Of a stretch of DNA of 64,000 bases, positions 32,809-41,140 are shown one piece after another (position 1 is the first letter of the stretch; every line of letters starts with the position of its first letter). The translations under genes and the position numbers were made by a program. The DNA comes from JANXQG01 sp963804375. GTDB taxonomy: Bacteria > Planctomycetota > Planctomycetia > Pirellulales > Thermoguttaceae. The DNA is taken from NCBI GenBank assembly GCA_963804375.1, contig CAWDQE010000008.1, positions 62,001 through 126,000 on the forward strand. Reading direction: 5' to 3'. The notes beneath the pieces were generated by a model that worked only from the letters and a program-made list of their open reading frames with translations, was not told where the DNA came from and made no database searches.

Positions 32809-34131
32809 ATGTCTACCGTGGCCACCGCTTCGTTGCACGAAGAACTCCTGGCGGCAATCCAGTCAGAAGAAGAATTCTTGCCTCGAACGCCCCACACGAT
32901 TGAGGAAACCGGCCTGCCGGCGGCACTCATCGAATCGCTCGTGTGCAAATATCTGTCCGTGGTCGGGTCCCGCAGCGGCCGCGGCATTGCCGAGGAGGTC
33001 GGGCTCCCGTTCGGCATCCTGGAGAACGTGTACCATTCCTTGCGGGCCCGCCAGTTTCTCGTGTATTCGGCCGCGGCGCCGCTGAACGACCACATTTACA
33101 GCCTGACGGAGGAAGGCCGCCAACGGACCCAATCGCTGATGAGCGCCTGCGCGTACGTGGGGCCCGCCCCCGTGCGGTTGGCCGACTACGTCGTCTCGGT
33201 CAATGCCCAGACGATCCGCGCCGAGGCCCCCCGCCGCCAACGTTTGGAGCAGGCCTTTGCTGATATTTCCGTAGATTCCAATCTTTTCGCCGATCTCGGT
33301 CCCGCGGTCAATTCGGGGGCGGGCCTGTTTCTGTACGGGGCGCCGGGCAACGGAAAGTCAACCTTGGCCCGGCGGATTACCAGTTGCTTCGGCCAGTATA
33401 TCTGGCTGCCTTACGCGTTGATCGAGGGCGGGCAGTTGATCAAGCTGTATGACTCGGCCTATCACGAGGCGGCGAAGGACGATTCGCAAGGCATCGTGCG
33501 CTCGGCCGATTACGACCGTCGCTGGGTCAAGATCCGGCGTCCGACGGTCGTGATCGGCGGGGAAATGACGATGGATTGCCTGGAACTCCGCCACGACCCG
33601 CACAGCAACGTGAGCGAGGCCCCGTTGCAGTTGAAGAGCAATTGCGGCTGCCTCCTGATCGACAACTTCGGCCGTCAGCGCATCGAACCGGCGGAGTTGC
33701 TCAACCGCTGGATCGTCCCGCTGGAGAACCGGCACGACTACCTCACCTTGGCCACGGGGAAGAAGTTCCAGGTGCCCTTCGAACAGTTGATCATCTTCTC
33801 GACGAACCTGGAGCCGTCGAGCCTGGCGGATGAGGCCTTTCTGCGGCGGATTCCCTACAAGATCGAGATCGCCGATCCCGACGAGGCGGAATTCCACCGC
33901 CTCTTCCAGGCCTATGCCCGCAGCCAGGGCTTCAAGTACGAGAAGGCGTCGATCGACTATCTTCTCGCCAAGCACTATCGGCCGCGGAATCGGCCGCTGC
34001 GGCGCTGCCATCCCCGCGACTTGCTGGGACAGATCCAGAACTTCTGCCGCTACAACGATTTGCCGTTGGAAATGCGGCCCGAATACTTCGACCGTGTCGT
34101 GAAGAGCTACTTCACCGTGATGGCCAAGTAG
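32809..34131 (+). CDS. AAA+ ATPase with N-terminal winged-helix domain
   Basis: A 440-aa protein. Residues about 30-115 form a winged-helix-like region (LPAALIESLVCKYLSVVGSR, SRSGRGIAEEVGLPFGILEN). The AAA+ core has Walker A (LFLYGAPGNGKSTLARRI), Walker B (CGCLLIDNFGRQ), sensor 1 (IIFSTNLEPSSLADEAFLRR) and Arg-rich later motifs (YRPRNRPLRRCHPRDLLGQI). I recall similar predicted ATPases near pilus or tight-adherence genes in other bacteria, but no such genes are here. It starts a block of signalling genes and ends 1 nt before the convergent receiver/GGDEF-like gene. Function unknown; remodelling or loading ATPase inferred. Confidence 0.8.
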   Translation: MSTVATASLHEELLAAIQSEEEFLPRTPHTIEETGLPAALIESLVCKYLSVVGSRSGRGIAEEVGLPFGILENVYHSLRARQFLVYSAAAPLNDHIYSLTEEGRQRTQSLMSACAYVGPAPVRLADYVVSVNAQTIRAEAPRRQRLEQAFADISVDSNLFADLGPAVNSGAGLFLYGAPGNGKSTLARRITSCFGQYIWLPYALIEGGQLIKLYDSAYHEAAKDDSQGIVRSADYDRRWVKIRRPTVVIGGEMTMDCLELRHDPHSNVSEAPLQLKSNCGCLLIDNFGRQRIEPAELLNRWIVPLENRHDYLTLATGKKFQVPFEQLIIFSTNLEPSSLADEAFLRRIPYKIEIADPDEAEFHRLFQAYARSQGFKYEKASIDYLLAKHYRPRNRPLRRCHPRDLLGQIQNFCRYNDLPLEMRPEYFDRVVKSYFTVMAK

Positions 34132-34132
34132 T

Positions 34133-35605
34133 TCACCCGGTCTCCGCGGGACAGAGATCGGGAACCACCAGGTACTCGCTCCGCGGCGAAAAGGGAACCG
34201 TCGCAATCAGGCTTTCTTTCGGCAGTTTTCGGCCGAGCGCGACAAGGTTCTCCGGCATTGCCAGCCCGGTTGGGCGTCCGTCGTGGGTAATCACGATCGG
34301 CGTCGCGGCGTCCTGGGAGAAGCTCTCGATCAACTCGCTGAAGCTCGCTTTCTCGTCGAGGCACGTGACTGCGCGTTTCATTACCTGGCCTACGGTTAAA
34401 CTGGCCGCTGCCCGGCTGGTGTGATCGGGCACCATGTGCCCATGGTCGGCGATGCAGTCCTCGGTGAGGATGCCAAGAATCTTCCCGTCGTCATCGACCG
34501 CCGGCAGTGCCGCCAGGCGGCCGCGACGGAGCAGAACGACGGCCTCGCTGGCGAGTTCCTCCGTCCGCAGCACGCCGGGCAGAGGCGTCATCACATCCCG
34601 GACCAGGGCGCCCTCGAAGAGCTTTCCCGGCGCGGCAAAGGTCGACCATGCCTCGTCCTGGTCGTCGAACTCGCCATAGCGCACCACGCAATCGCCCCCC
34701 GAGGCTTTCGCCAAATCCAGCGCGTCCGTGCTGCGGCGGAGGAGGTCGTCGGCCGTGATCGGGCCGCCGGGGGGCACCCGGTGCTCCGGGTCCGGGCCGG
34801 CGACGCCGAAACTCGCCGTGAATTGCAGACGACAATCCTCAACGACGATCTCCGTTTCGGCCCAGCTTTGGCGCAAACCCTTGGCCCACGCCGCTGCTTC
34901 CTCTGCCGTCATTCCGCCTGGCAGCAGCGCGAACCGCCCGCCGCCGAGGGAGGCCAGAAACGCCGTATCCCCGCTCAGTTCCAACAACTTCGTCGCCACG
35001 CAACGGAGGATTGACTCGCAGGCGTGCTGGCCGAACTGATGACTAACATAGGGGAAAAAATCGAGCTCCATCAGCACGCACGTGCCCAGGGGCGACTTGC
35101 CGGGGAGCGGCGATTTGCCGTCGCCGGCCGACCATTGCCGTTTCAGCCGGCTTTCCAGGGCGCGGCGATTGGGCAGCCCAGTTAACGGGTCGACCATGGC
35201 CTGCTCGCCAAGGCGCCGCTCCAATTCGAGTTCCCTCGCCCCGACGCGGAGTCGCGCAAGGAGCTCGCAGTAGACAACCGGCTTCGTGAGGAAATCGTCA
35301 ACACCGGCCTCGAGGGCCTCCTGAAGTTCATCGACCGCGGCGGAATGCGTCAAGAGCAGCGTATAGACCTCGCCCCGCGCGCGCCGGGCCGACTGGCTTC
35401 GGCTGATTTCCAAGGCGTCATCCAAGCGGGGCTGGGCATCGAGGACCAGGAAATCGGGCGAAACCGACGCCAGCGCGGCCGCTGCCTGCGGCACGCCGCC
35501 GACCTGGCAGACATCGCAACCGCAGATTTTCAAGAGTTTCCCCAGACAGCGAAGCAGTCCGCGATCTGCCGACACTAACAACACGCTGGTGGGTCGCGAT
35601 TCCAT
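34133..35605 (-). CDS. Receiver / degenerate GGDEF / CBS-pair signalling protein
   Basis: A 490-aa protein in three parts. The receiver (VLLVSADRGLLRCLGKLLKI, FLVLDAQP with phospho-Asp, DDFLTKPV) is intact. The GGDEF-like domain starts normally (DPLTGLPNRRALESRLKRQW), but the signature is GGGRF instead of GG(D/E)EF and the metal-binding DxD region is ELDFF, so diguanylate cyclase activity is unlikely. A CBS pair follows (VRDVMTPLPGVL, VGQVMKRAVTCLDEKA), which usually binds adenine nucleotides. Between the CBS motifs lies IADHGHMVPDHTSRA, encoded by a family C palindrome (34423-34447). The ATG at 35605 has AGGA ten bases upstream; a longer TTG start at 35644 is less likely. It is convergent with the AAA+ gene and divergent from the FHA-EAL gene. 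Confidence 0.85.
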   Translation of the reverse strand: MESRPTSVLLVSADRGLLRCLGKLLKICGCDVCQVGGVPQAAAALASVSPDFLVLDAQPRLDDALEISRSQSARRARGEVYTLLLTHSAAVDELQEALEAGVDDFLTKPVVYCELLARLRVGARELELERRLGEQAMVDPLTGLPNRRALESRLKRQWSAGDGKSPLPGKSPLGTCVLMELDFFPYVSHQFGQHACESILRCVATKLLELSGDTAFLASLGGGRFALLPGGMTAEEAAAWAKGLRQSWAETEIVVEDCRLQFTASFGVAGPDPEHRVPPGGPITADDLLRRSTDALDLAKASGGDCVVRYGEFDDQDEAWSTFAAPGKLFEGALVRDVMTPLPGVLRTEELASEAVVLLRRGRLAALPAVDDDGKILGILTEDCIADHGHMVPDHTSRAAASLTVGQVMKRAVTCLDEKASFSELIESFSQDAATPIVITHDGRPTGLAMPENLVALGRKLPKESLIATVPFSPRSEYLVVPDLCPAETG

Positions 35606-35809
35606 GGCGACGCTCGTCCTCGTACGAAAGGAGCCCGCCGACAAGCGGGTGAGACACTCTGGGCGACATCCGCCTATCTAAAATCTAGGTCACAATTGTC
35701 GCCGCGGCGCGAATTTTCTGGCAAACCATTGCCAAATGCACCGCTCCGGCCGCCTCCCCCACAAATACATGTTAGGCTTTCATTATGAGAACCCAAGTCA
35801 TCCCGGAAA

Positions 35810-37033
35810 ATGCGCCTGCGCCTGCCTTGGCTGGAACACTTTCCCACCAAAGGCGGCCCGCCCGAGAAAACCGTCCTCGACAAGTCGCCCTTTATCATTG
35901 GACGCGGCGAATCGACCGATCTGCAAGTCGTTTCCCAGGGCGTTTCACGCGAGCACGCCGCCGTGGTGCGCGAGGGCCGGGCAACCCGAATCCGCGACCT
36001 GGGCAGCACGAACGGCACCTTTGTCAACGGCCAGCGGATCAAGGAAACCGAGCTTCACGACGGCGACATGGTGCAAGTGGCCAATGTCGAATTAACCTTC
36101 TATTGCGGCACTTCGCAGGCCCGGCAGGCAACGGTCACGCAGGTCCTGCCGCTGGACGCCGATGCCGACGCCGACGGGCACCATGTACCCATGGTCGGCG
36201 ACCCGGCGGGCGATCTCCGCCGCAACGTGCGCCGTCTGCACGAAACGCTCGTGAGCGGCTGCGTCAAGGGGCGATGGAAGCCGATCGTCGATCTGCGCCA
36301 GGGGCAGGTGGCTGGCTATGAATCCTCCGACGGCGACGTTCCGCCGGCGGGTCCCGAGGGCAATTCGCTGTTGCCGGCAATCCCGGGCCGCGCGGCCGCG
36401 CGGCTCCGCCACCTGCGGCGGATGCGCGGTGTGGAACAGGCCGCGGCAATGCCCGGCGAATTGCCCGTCTTCGTGAACGTCCAGGCGGCCGAGGTCGCCT
36501 CCGGGCAGGTCTTGGAATTGGCCGCCATGCTGTGCGAACTTCTGCCGGATCCGCATCGCCTGGTGATCGCCGTGCCTTGTGCGGCGGCAACGGAGGCTGC
36601 GCAGGCCCTGGAGCCCGGCGGCCGGCTGCGGGAATTAGGGACATCACTCGCCTTGTCCGACTTCGCCGCCAAAGATGCCGGCACGGCCCTCTTGGCGGAG
36701 ATCCGCCCCGACTTCGTCAGGCTCTCCGCCTCGCCGTTGCGGGGAATTCCAGGCAATTCGATAAACTTGCGTGCGGTTCAGGCGACAATCCGGGCCGTCC
36801 GCGAAAGCGGAGCGAAGGCGATCGCCGCGGGAATCAGTACTGCAGTGGAACGTGCCGTGTGCCTGGAAGCCGGCTGCGAGCTTGGCCAAGGCGCGTTGTT
36901 CGAGGAGCGGAAGCGGGCCGACGATCGGGCACCATCTACTGATGGTCGGCGGAGGCCCATTCCCGGCGCGTCCTCCGCCATTCAGGACGCCTTTTATTTG
37001 TCTCTTGCGTTGGATTCGCCGGTCCCCAAGTAA
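35810..37033 (+). CDS. FHA domain fused to a degenerate EAL domain
   Basis: 407 aa. The N-terminal FHA domain (about 10-95) shows FIIGRGESTDLQVV, VSREHAAVV and DLGSTNGTFVNGQRI. The C-terminal EAL-like domain (about 150-375) shows GRWKPIVDLRQGQVAGYESS, PVFVNVQ, SLALSDFAAKDAGTALLAEI and the final GCELGQGALFEE. It has the EAL fold pattern but lacks the metal-binding DDFG (SDFA) and other acids, so c-di-GMP cleavage is doubtful; it may bind instead. Two stretches come from family C palindromes: HHVPMVG in the linker (36171-36197) and RAPSTDGRRRP near the end (36923-36953). FHA binds phosphothreonine, and the kinase-tubulin gene starts 18 nt downstream, so the FHA protein is a likely kinase partner. 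Confidence 0.85.
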   Translation: MRLRLPWLEHFPTKGGPPEKTVLDKSPFIIGRGESTDLQVVSQGVSREHAAVVREGRATRIRDLGSTNGTFVNGQRIKETELHDGDMVQVANVELTFYCGTSQARQATVTQVLPLDADADADGHHVPMVGDPAGDLRRNVRRLHETLVSGCVKGRWKPIVDLRQGQVAGYESSDGDVPPAGPEGNSLLPAIPGRAAARLRHLRRMRGVEQAAAMPGELPVFVNVQAAEVASGQVLELAAMLCELLPDPHRLVIAVPCAAATEAAQALEPGGRLRELGTSLALSDFAAKDAGTALLAEIRPDFVRLSASPLRGIPGNSINLRAVQATIRAVRESGAKAIAAGISTAVERAVCLEAGCELGQGALFEERKRADDRAPSTDGRRRPIPGASSAIQDAFYLSLALDSPVPK

Positions 37034-37051
37034 CTTCCAGGAAGCTGCACC

Positions 37052-39499
37052 GTGTCACCGTTGGCTTGCATGACACCAGAAATCATCCCCGGATACACGA
37101 TCCGCGAGCGGATCGGCGCCGGCGGCTACGGTGAAGTCTGGAAGGCCGACGCCCCCGGCGGGCTGGTCAAGGCGGTCAAGTTCATCTATGGCCGCCTCGA
37201 CGGGGAACGCGCCAGCCGCGAACTCAAGGCCCTCAGGCGCATCAAAGAAGTCCGCCATCCCTTCCTTCTCTCGCTGGAACGCATCGAGGTCATCGACGGC
37301 CAACTGGTCATCGTCACCGAGCTGGCCGATGCGAGCCTCATGAATCGCTTCGATCAGTGTCTGGCGGAAGGGGCCCTGGGAATTCCCCGCCAGGAGTTGC
37401 TCGTTTACATGAGCGACGCCGCCGACGCCCTCGACTACATGCGGCAGACCTTCTCGCTCCAGCACCTCGATATCAAGCCGGAAAACCTCCTGATTCTCAG
37501 CGGCCGCGTCAAGGTTGCCGACTTCGGCCTGGTGAAAGACATCCAGAACGTCACCATATCGCTGGTCGGCGGGCTGACCCCCACCTACGCCGCGCCGGAA
37601 GTGTTCAAGGGCCACCCTAGCCTGCAGAGCGATCAGTATAGCCTGGCCGTCGTTTACCAGGAGCTGCTCACCGGCGTCTTGCCGTTCTCCGGGCGTAATC
37701 ACGAGCAGCTCGCCACGCAGCACCAGTGCAGCAGTCCACGGCTGGCGCCGCTGCCGCCGGACGACCAGCCCGCCATAGCCCGGGCCTTGGCCAAGAACCC
37801 CGCCGACCGCTATCCGTCGTGCCGCGATCTGGTCGACGCGTTGCGCGGCGGCGGTACCGCCGCCAATTCGGCCAGCCACGTCGACTTTTCCTCGTCGGTT
37901 TCCAAGGCGCCCCGAGGGGATACCAGCGCGACGAAAACCGTCGACACGGTGTCGCACGAACAGCGGAAACGCAAGCGACGGAAACCGAGGAAAGCGGCGG
38001 TCGAACCGGCGGCCGCCTCCGGCCCGACCATGTCGTTCGAAGGCGTTGCCCCGCCCCCCGGTTCCGTCATCGAGCATCCGGGCACCATGTACCCCTGGTC
38101 GGCGGAACTTCACCGGCCGGAACTCGAGCCGAGTCCATCGATCACCGACGACTGGCCGTTCATCTTCACCGGGCCGGCGGAGACCGTCAAGGATTTGCCG
38201 CCGCTGGAGACGGTCTCGGAAACGTGGCGTCTGCGCCCCTGTCTGGTGCTCGGGTTGGGCGGCACGGCGGGGCGCGTGTTGCACGGCCTGCGCCGGCTAT
38301 GGTCGAATCGGTTTGCTGATCTGGCGGCCGGGGCACCCGCTTGCGGGTCCGCCCTGCGGATGCTGCTCGTGGACAGCGATCGATGCTCGCTGTCCGAGGC
38401 AATCCGGGGGGATTTGTCCGACGGGCTGGAACCGTCCGAAATACTCGCCGCTCCACTGCGCCCGCAAGAGGAGTATCACCAGGCGGCGGAAAAGTATCTG
38501 CTGTGGCTGCGGCGGCGGTGGTTCTGCCGCATTCCACGATCGCACTCCGCCGAAGGGTTGCGCCCCCTGGGCCGTCTGGCCCTCGTCGATCACGGCCCGG
38601 AACTGATCACCCGACTCAGAGCGGCCATTGCCGCGATAACCTCGGCCGAGGCCCGCGCCGTCGCCGGCCAGCAGATCGGTCAGGATCTTTCCGGCGTAGC
38701 GCCGCAGATCATCCTGGTTGCGTCGATCTCGGGAGGCACCGGCAGCGGCATGTTGCTCGACGCGGCCTATGTCCTCCGCAAGGTGCTGGCCGATTGCTCC
38801 CTTTCCCACGTCGGGCTGACGGGTGTGCTCTTGCATTCCACCGGCCGCAGTCCGCACGACAAACTGTTGGCGCGGGCCAACGCTTGTGCCTGCCTTCGCG
38901 AATTGGAGCGATTCGGCAACGGCGAAGGATATCCGGGCGACGCCACTTTCGGACTGCCCGCCTCAGCCACCGACGTTCCTCCCTTGGACGCGGTCCGCGT
39001 TGTGCACCTGGGCGACGGGCTCAACGGAGAAGAATTCGCGGCGGCGGCGGACAACGTCGCACAGTTTCTCGACCTGGCCACGGCGACGGCGGGCAGCGTG
39101 TTCTTCGACGCGGACGACCAGCCGGATCGGCCGAGAATGGCCGTGCGGACATGTGGCATGTGCCGGGTCGGGCGGGCGGAGGAGGAAATTCGGCCCGAAC
39201 TCCTGAAACCCTGCCTGGAGCGCGCCGCGCCCCGTTTGCAGGCCTGCGGCGGCAGTCGCCGCTTATGGTCGATCGCTCCCTCCGCTGCCCTTGGCGCCGC
39301 GCTTCGAGGGGCACTCGAGTTGGAGACGACGCAGCAACCCTCCCTGGCGATCGATTCTCATAGCGATTGCGTTATCGGCTGGGAAATCGAGGGCATGTCG
39401 CTGCCGCGAGTCGCCGCGGATCTCATCGATAACCAGCGCGACATCGCTTCCCTTGCCGCGCGGCTGCACACCCGGCTGGACATTGCCTGGCGATCGTAA
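37052..39499 (+). CDS. Ser/Thr kinase fused to a tubulin-like domain
   Basis: 815 aa. Residues about 10-270 are a complete Hanks kinase: IGAGGYGEVWKA (glycine loop), VKAVKFIYG (Lys), LQHLDIKPENLLIL (catalytic loop), VADFGLVKD (DFG) and PTYAAPEVF (APE). A basic linker (KRKRRKPRK) follows. From about residue 395 comes a tubulin-like domain: CLVLGLGGTAGRVLHGLRRL and, near residue 560, SISGGTGSGMLLDAAYVLRK, the FtsZ/tubulin GGTGSG loop. This matches the Tubulin_2-type family. GTG at 37052 has AGGAAG seven bases upstream; the ATG at 37070 lacks one. Palindrome-encoded inserts are PGTMYPWSAEL in the linker (38072-38105) and GAPACGSA (38330-38350). It probably forms a pair with the upstream FHA gene. 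A role in phosphorylation-controlled polymer or membrane assembly is inference. Confidence 0.85.
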   Translation: MSPLACMTPEIIPGYTIRERIGAGGYGEVWKADAPGGLVKAVKFIYGRLDGERASRELKALRRIKEVRHPFLLSLERIEVIDGQLVIVTELADASLMNRFDQCLAEGALGIPRQELLVYMSDAADALDYMRQTFSLQHLDIKPENLLILSGRVKVADFGLVKDIQNVTISLVGGLTPTYAAPEVFKGHPSLQSDQYSLAVVYQELLTGVLPFSGRNHEQLATQHQCSSPRLAPLPPDDQPAIARALAKNPADRYPSCRDLVDALRGGGTAANSASHVDFSSSVSKAPRGDTSATKTVDTVSHEQRKRKRRKPRKAAVEPAAASGPTMSFEGVAPPPGSVIEHPGTMYPWSAELHRPELEPSPSITDDWPFIFTGPAETVKDLPPLETVSETWRLRPCLVLGLGGTAGRVLHGLRRLWSNRFADLAAGAPACGSALRMLLVDSDRCSLSEAIRGDLSDGLEPSEILAAPLRPQEEYHQAAEKYLLWLRRRWFCRIPRSHSAEGLRPLGRLALVDHGPELITRLRAAIAAITSAEARAVAGQQIGQDLSGVAPQIILVASISGGTGSGMLLDAAYVLRKVLADCSLSHVGLTGVLLHSTGRSPHDKLLARANACACLRELERFGNGEGYPGDATFGLPASATDVPPLDAVRVVHLGDGLNGEEFAAAADNVAQFLDLATATAGSVFFDADDQPDRPRMAVRTCGMCRVGRAEEEIRPELLKPCLERAAPRLQACGGSRRLWSIAPSAALGAALRGALELETTQQPSLAIDSHSDCVIGWEIEGMSLPRVAADLIDNQRDIASLAARLHTRLDIAWRS

Positions 39500-39502
39500 T
39501 CC

Positions 39503-39566
39503 GTACTCATCACGCTCGGCCGTGATGGAATGACGGGAATGCATCACGGCGGAGCGTGATGAGTAC
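39503..39566. repeat. Palindromic element, family F (second copy)
   Basis: Left arm GTACTCATCACGCTCGGCCG (39503-39527) and right arm (39542-39566), its reverse complement with one mismatch. Same family as 9973-10029. It lies between the convergent kinase-tubulin and isomerase-like genes, 3 nt after the former's stop. Confidence 0.85.
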
Positions 39567-39584
39567 AGCTATCGATTCTCCGGC

Positions 39585-40451
39585 CTAGAGGGTCGCCAGC
39601 ACGCCCTTGGTATAGCCGACGCACTCGCAGAGACCGGGCAACGGGTCTTTCTCGTCCGCCTCGTATTCGTAGGATGCCACGCCCTGGTAGCCGACGTTCA
39701 CCAGGGCACGAAGCAGCCCGACGATATCGATCACCCCGCGGCCGAGTTGAATGCACTGGCCCTGGGCCGTGGCCTTGGTGACGTCCTTGACGTGCATGTC
39801 CAAGAGGCGGTCATGGTACTTGTTGACCGCATCGACGAGGTCCACGCCCGCCCGCACCGTGTGTCCGATGTCGATGCACAGGCCGACACGGCCATCGAGC
39901 GACTCCACCTTTTCGTATACGCTCTGCGGCGTGGGGAAACGGCGATCGCCGGGGCCATGGTTGTGGATGGCCACGGAAATGTTGTACTTCTTCACGTGCT
40001 GCTCGATCAGGGGCAGCATGGCCGGGTCCGGGCTGATGATCAAGACGCGCAGGCCGGCCGCCTTGCCGTAGTCGAATGCGTGCACGACCTGGGACTCTTT
40101 CGACATGTCGATCACGCCGCCGCCGTAGAGCGTCAGGCCCGCGGCGGCCACCTTGGCGGCGATTGTCGCCAGTTCCTCCGGCTTGGAGTTCAGCGGCAGG
40201 TGCATCGACTTCAGGCAGATATTCTTGAGCCCGGCCCGCTTGGCCTGGGCCAGGGTCTTGTCGAGATCGAAGGCGCGAAAGGTGTAGGAGGCGAGGCCCA
40301 GGTTGAGCGACCGGGAGGGTGCCCCGCCGGCCGGCTTCTTCGCCGCGGATTGCGGTTCCGCGGCGGAGGATGCCGTCGAGGCTGCGCATGCCAACGCGGC
40401 GGCGCTGCCGAGTTGCAGGAACTGGCGGCGAGTGGGGGTGGAGGGCACCAT
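39585..40451 (-). CDS. Tat-exported sugar-phosphate isomerase/epimerase-like TIM barrel
   Basis: A 288-aa xylose-isomerase-like TIM-barrel protein. The N-terminus is a twin-arginine signal (TPTRRQFLQLGSAAALACAA), so it is folded before export. The barrel shows LGLASYTFRAFDLDKTL, LKSMHLPL, VAIHNHGPGD (metal His), GLCIDIGHTVRAG (Asp/His) and LLDMHVKDVTK, with metal-site residues in place. Planctomycetes have many such exported proteins, presumably acting on sugars in the periplasm; the substrate is unknown. ATG at 40451 with AAAGGA eight bases upstream. Confidence 0.9.
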   Translation of the reverse strand: MVPSTPTRRQFLQLGSAAALACAASTASSAAEPQSAAKKPAGGAPSRSLNLGLASYTFRAFDLDKTLAQAKRAGLKNICLKSMHLPLNSKPEELATIAAKVAAAGLTLYGGGVIDMSKESQVVHAFDYGKAAGLRVLIISPDPAMLPLIEQHVKKYNISVAIHNHGPGDRRFPTPQSVYEKVESLDGRVGLCIDIGHTVRAGVDLVDAVNKYHDRLLDMHVKDVTKATAQGQCIQLGRGVIDIVGLLRALVNVGYQGVASYEYEADEKDPLPGLCECVGYTKGVLATL

Positions 40452-41140
40452 GTTCTTGGTCCTTTCTTGAGGCAGGGAGTGAGCGTATCAGGTCTCCCCT
40501 CTCCGGGGCACCCGCGAAGCGGGTCGTGGAGAGGAGTAGGGGGTGAAGGCTTTTCGGTTCAGACGCGGGCTCTTCGCAGAGTCCGGAGCCAATCGCAGTT
40601 TACTGCGGCTGGCGGTCGCTGTCCAGATGTCGATGGGTTGCCATGCGTGCTGGCGTGGGCCATGGAGTTAGACGCTATCGTGCGCCAGGTCCACGACGAG
40701 CTTCCTTACGGTACTGCAAGGAAAATCCCCAATGGAACCCTAGAGCGCCACCCGAATTAGTGGGCGACCTATAGCCATAGAGCCCTTGAACGGTCTGTAA
40801 TAATCCTGGGTGGGTGGATTAACCAAGGTGCGGCGCATAGGCGCTCCAAACCACAAGACCAAATCAGTTTCGAGTAAATCGCAGTCTACGGTGGCCAGCG
40901 GTCGATGCCGACATTGATGCGGTCGTCGAGTATTTTGGCATGGTTCGTGCATAGCTATGAAATGGCGCGAAGATCAAGAGCGATTCCGCTCCCTGAGCCC
41001 AGGCAACCGGCAAGTGCCGCCCAATAAATAGGCAACCAAGGGCGATGCAGTGGAATGGTTTGTTGCCATGTTACAAGAAAGTCGCGCGTAACGGACACAA
41101 GAACTATAAGCACTTTGAACAAGAGTGACGGTTCTCTGCT
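40452..41140. other. Intergenic region with palindromes, no gene seen
   Basis: About 690 bases between divergent genes. 40494-40540 is a palindrome (CTCCCCTCTCC...GGAGAGGAG) with a family E core (GGGGCACCCGC GAA GCGGGTC). Two related stretches, near 40591-40640 (AATCGCAGTTTACTGCGG) and 40877-40921 (AATCGCAGTCTACGGTGG), suggest an old local duplication. No open frame has recognisable content. Promoters for both flanking genes must lie here. Confidence 0.5.
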
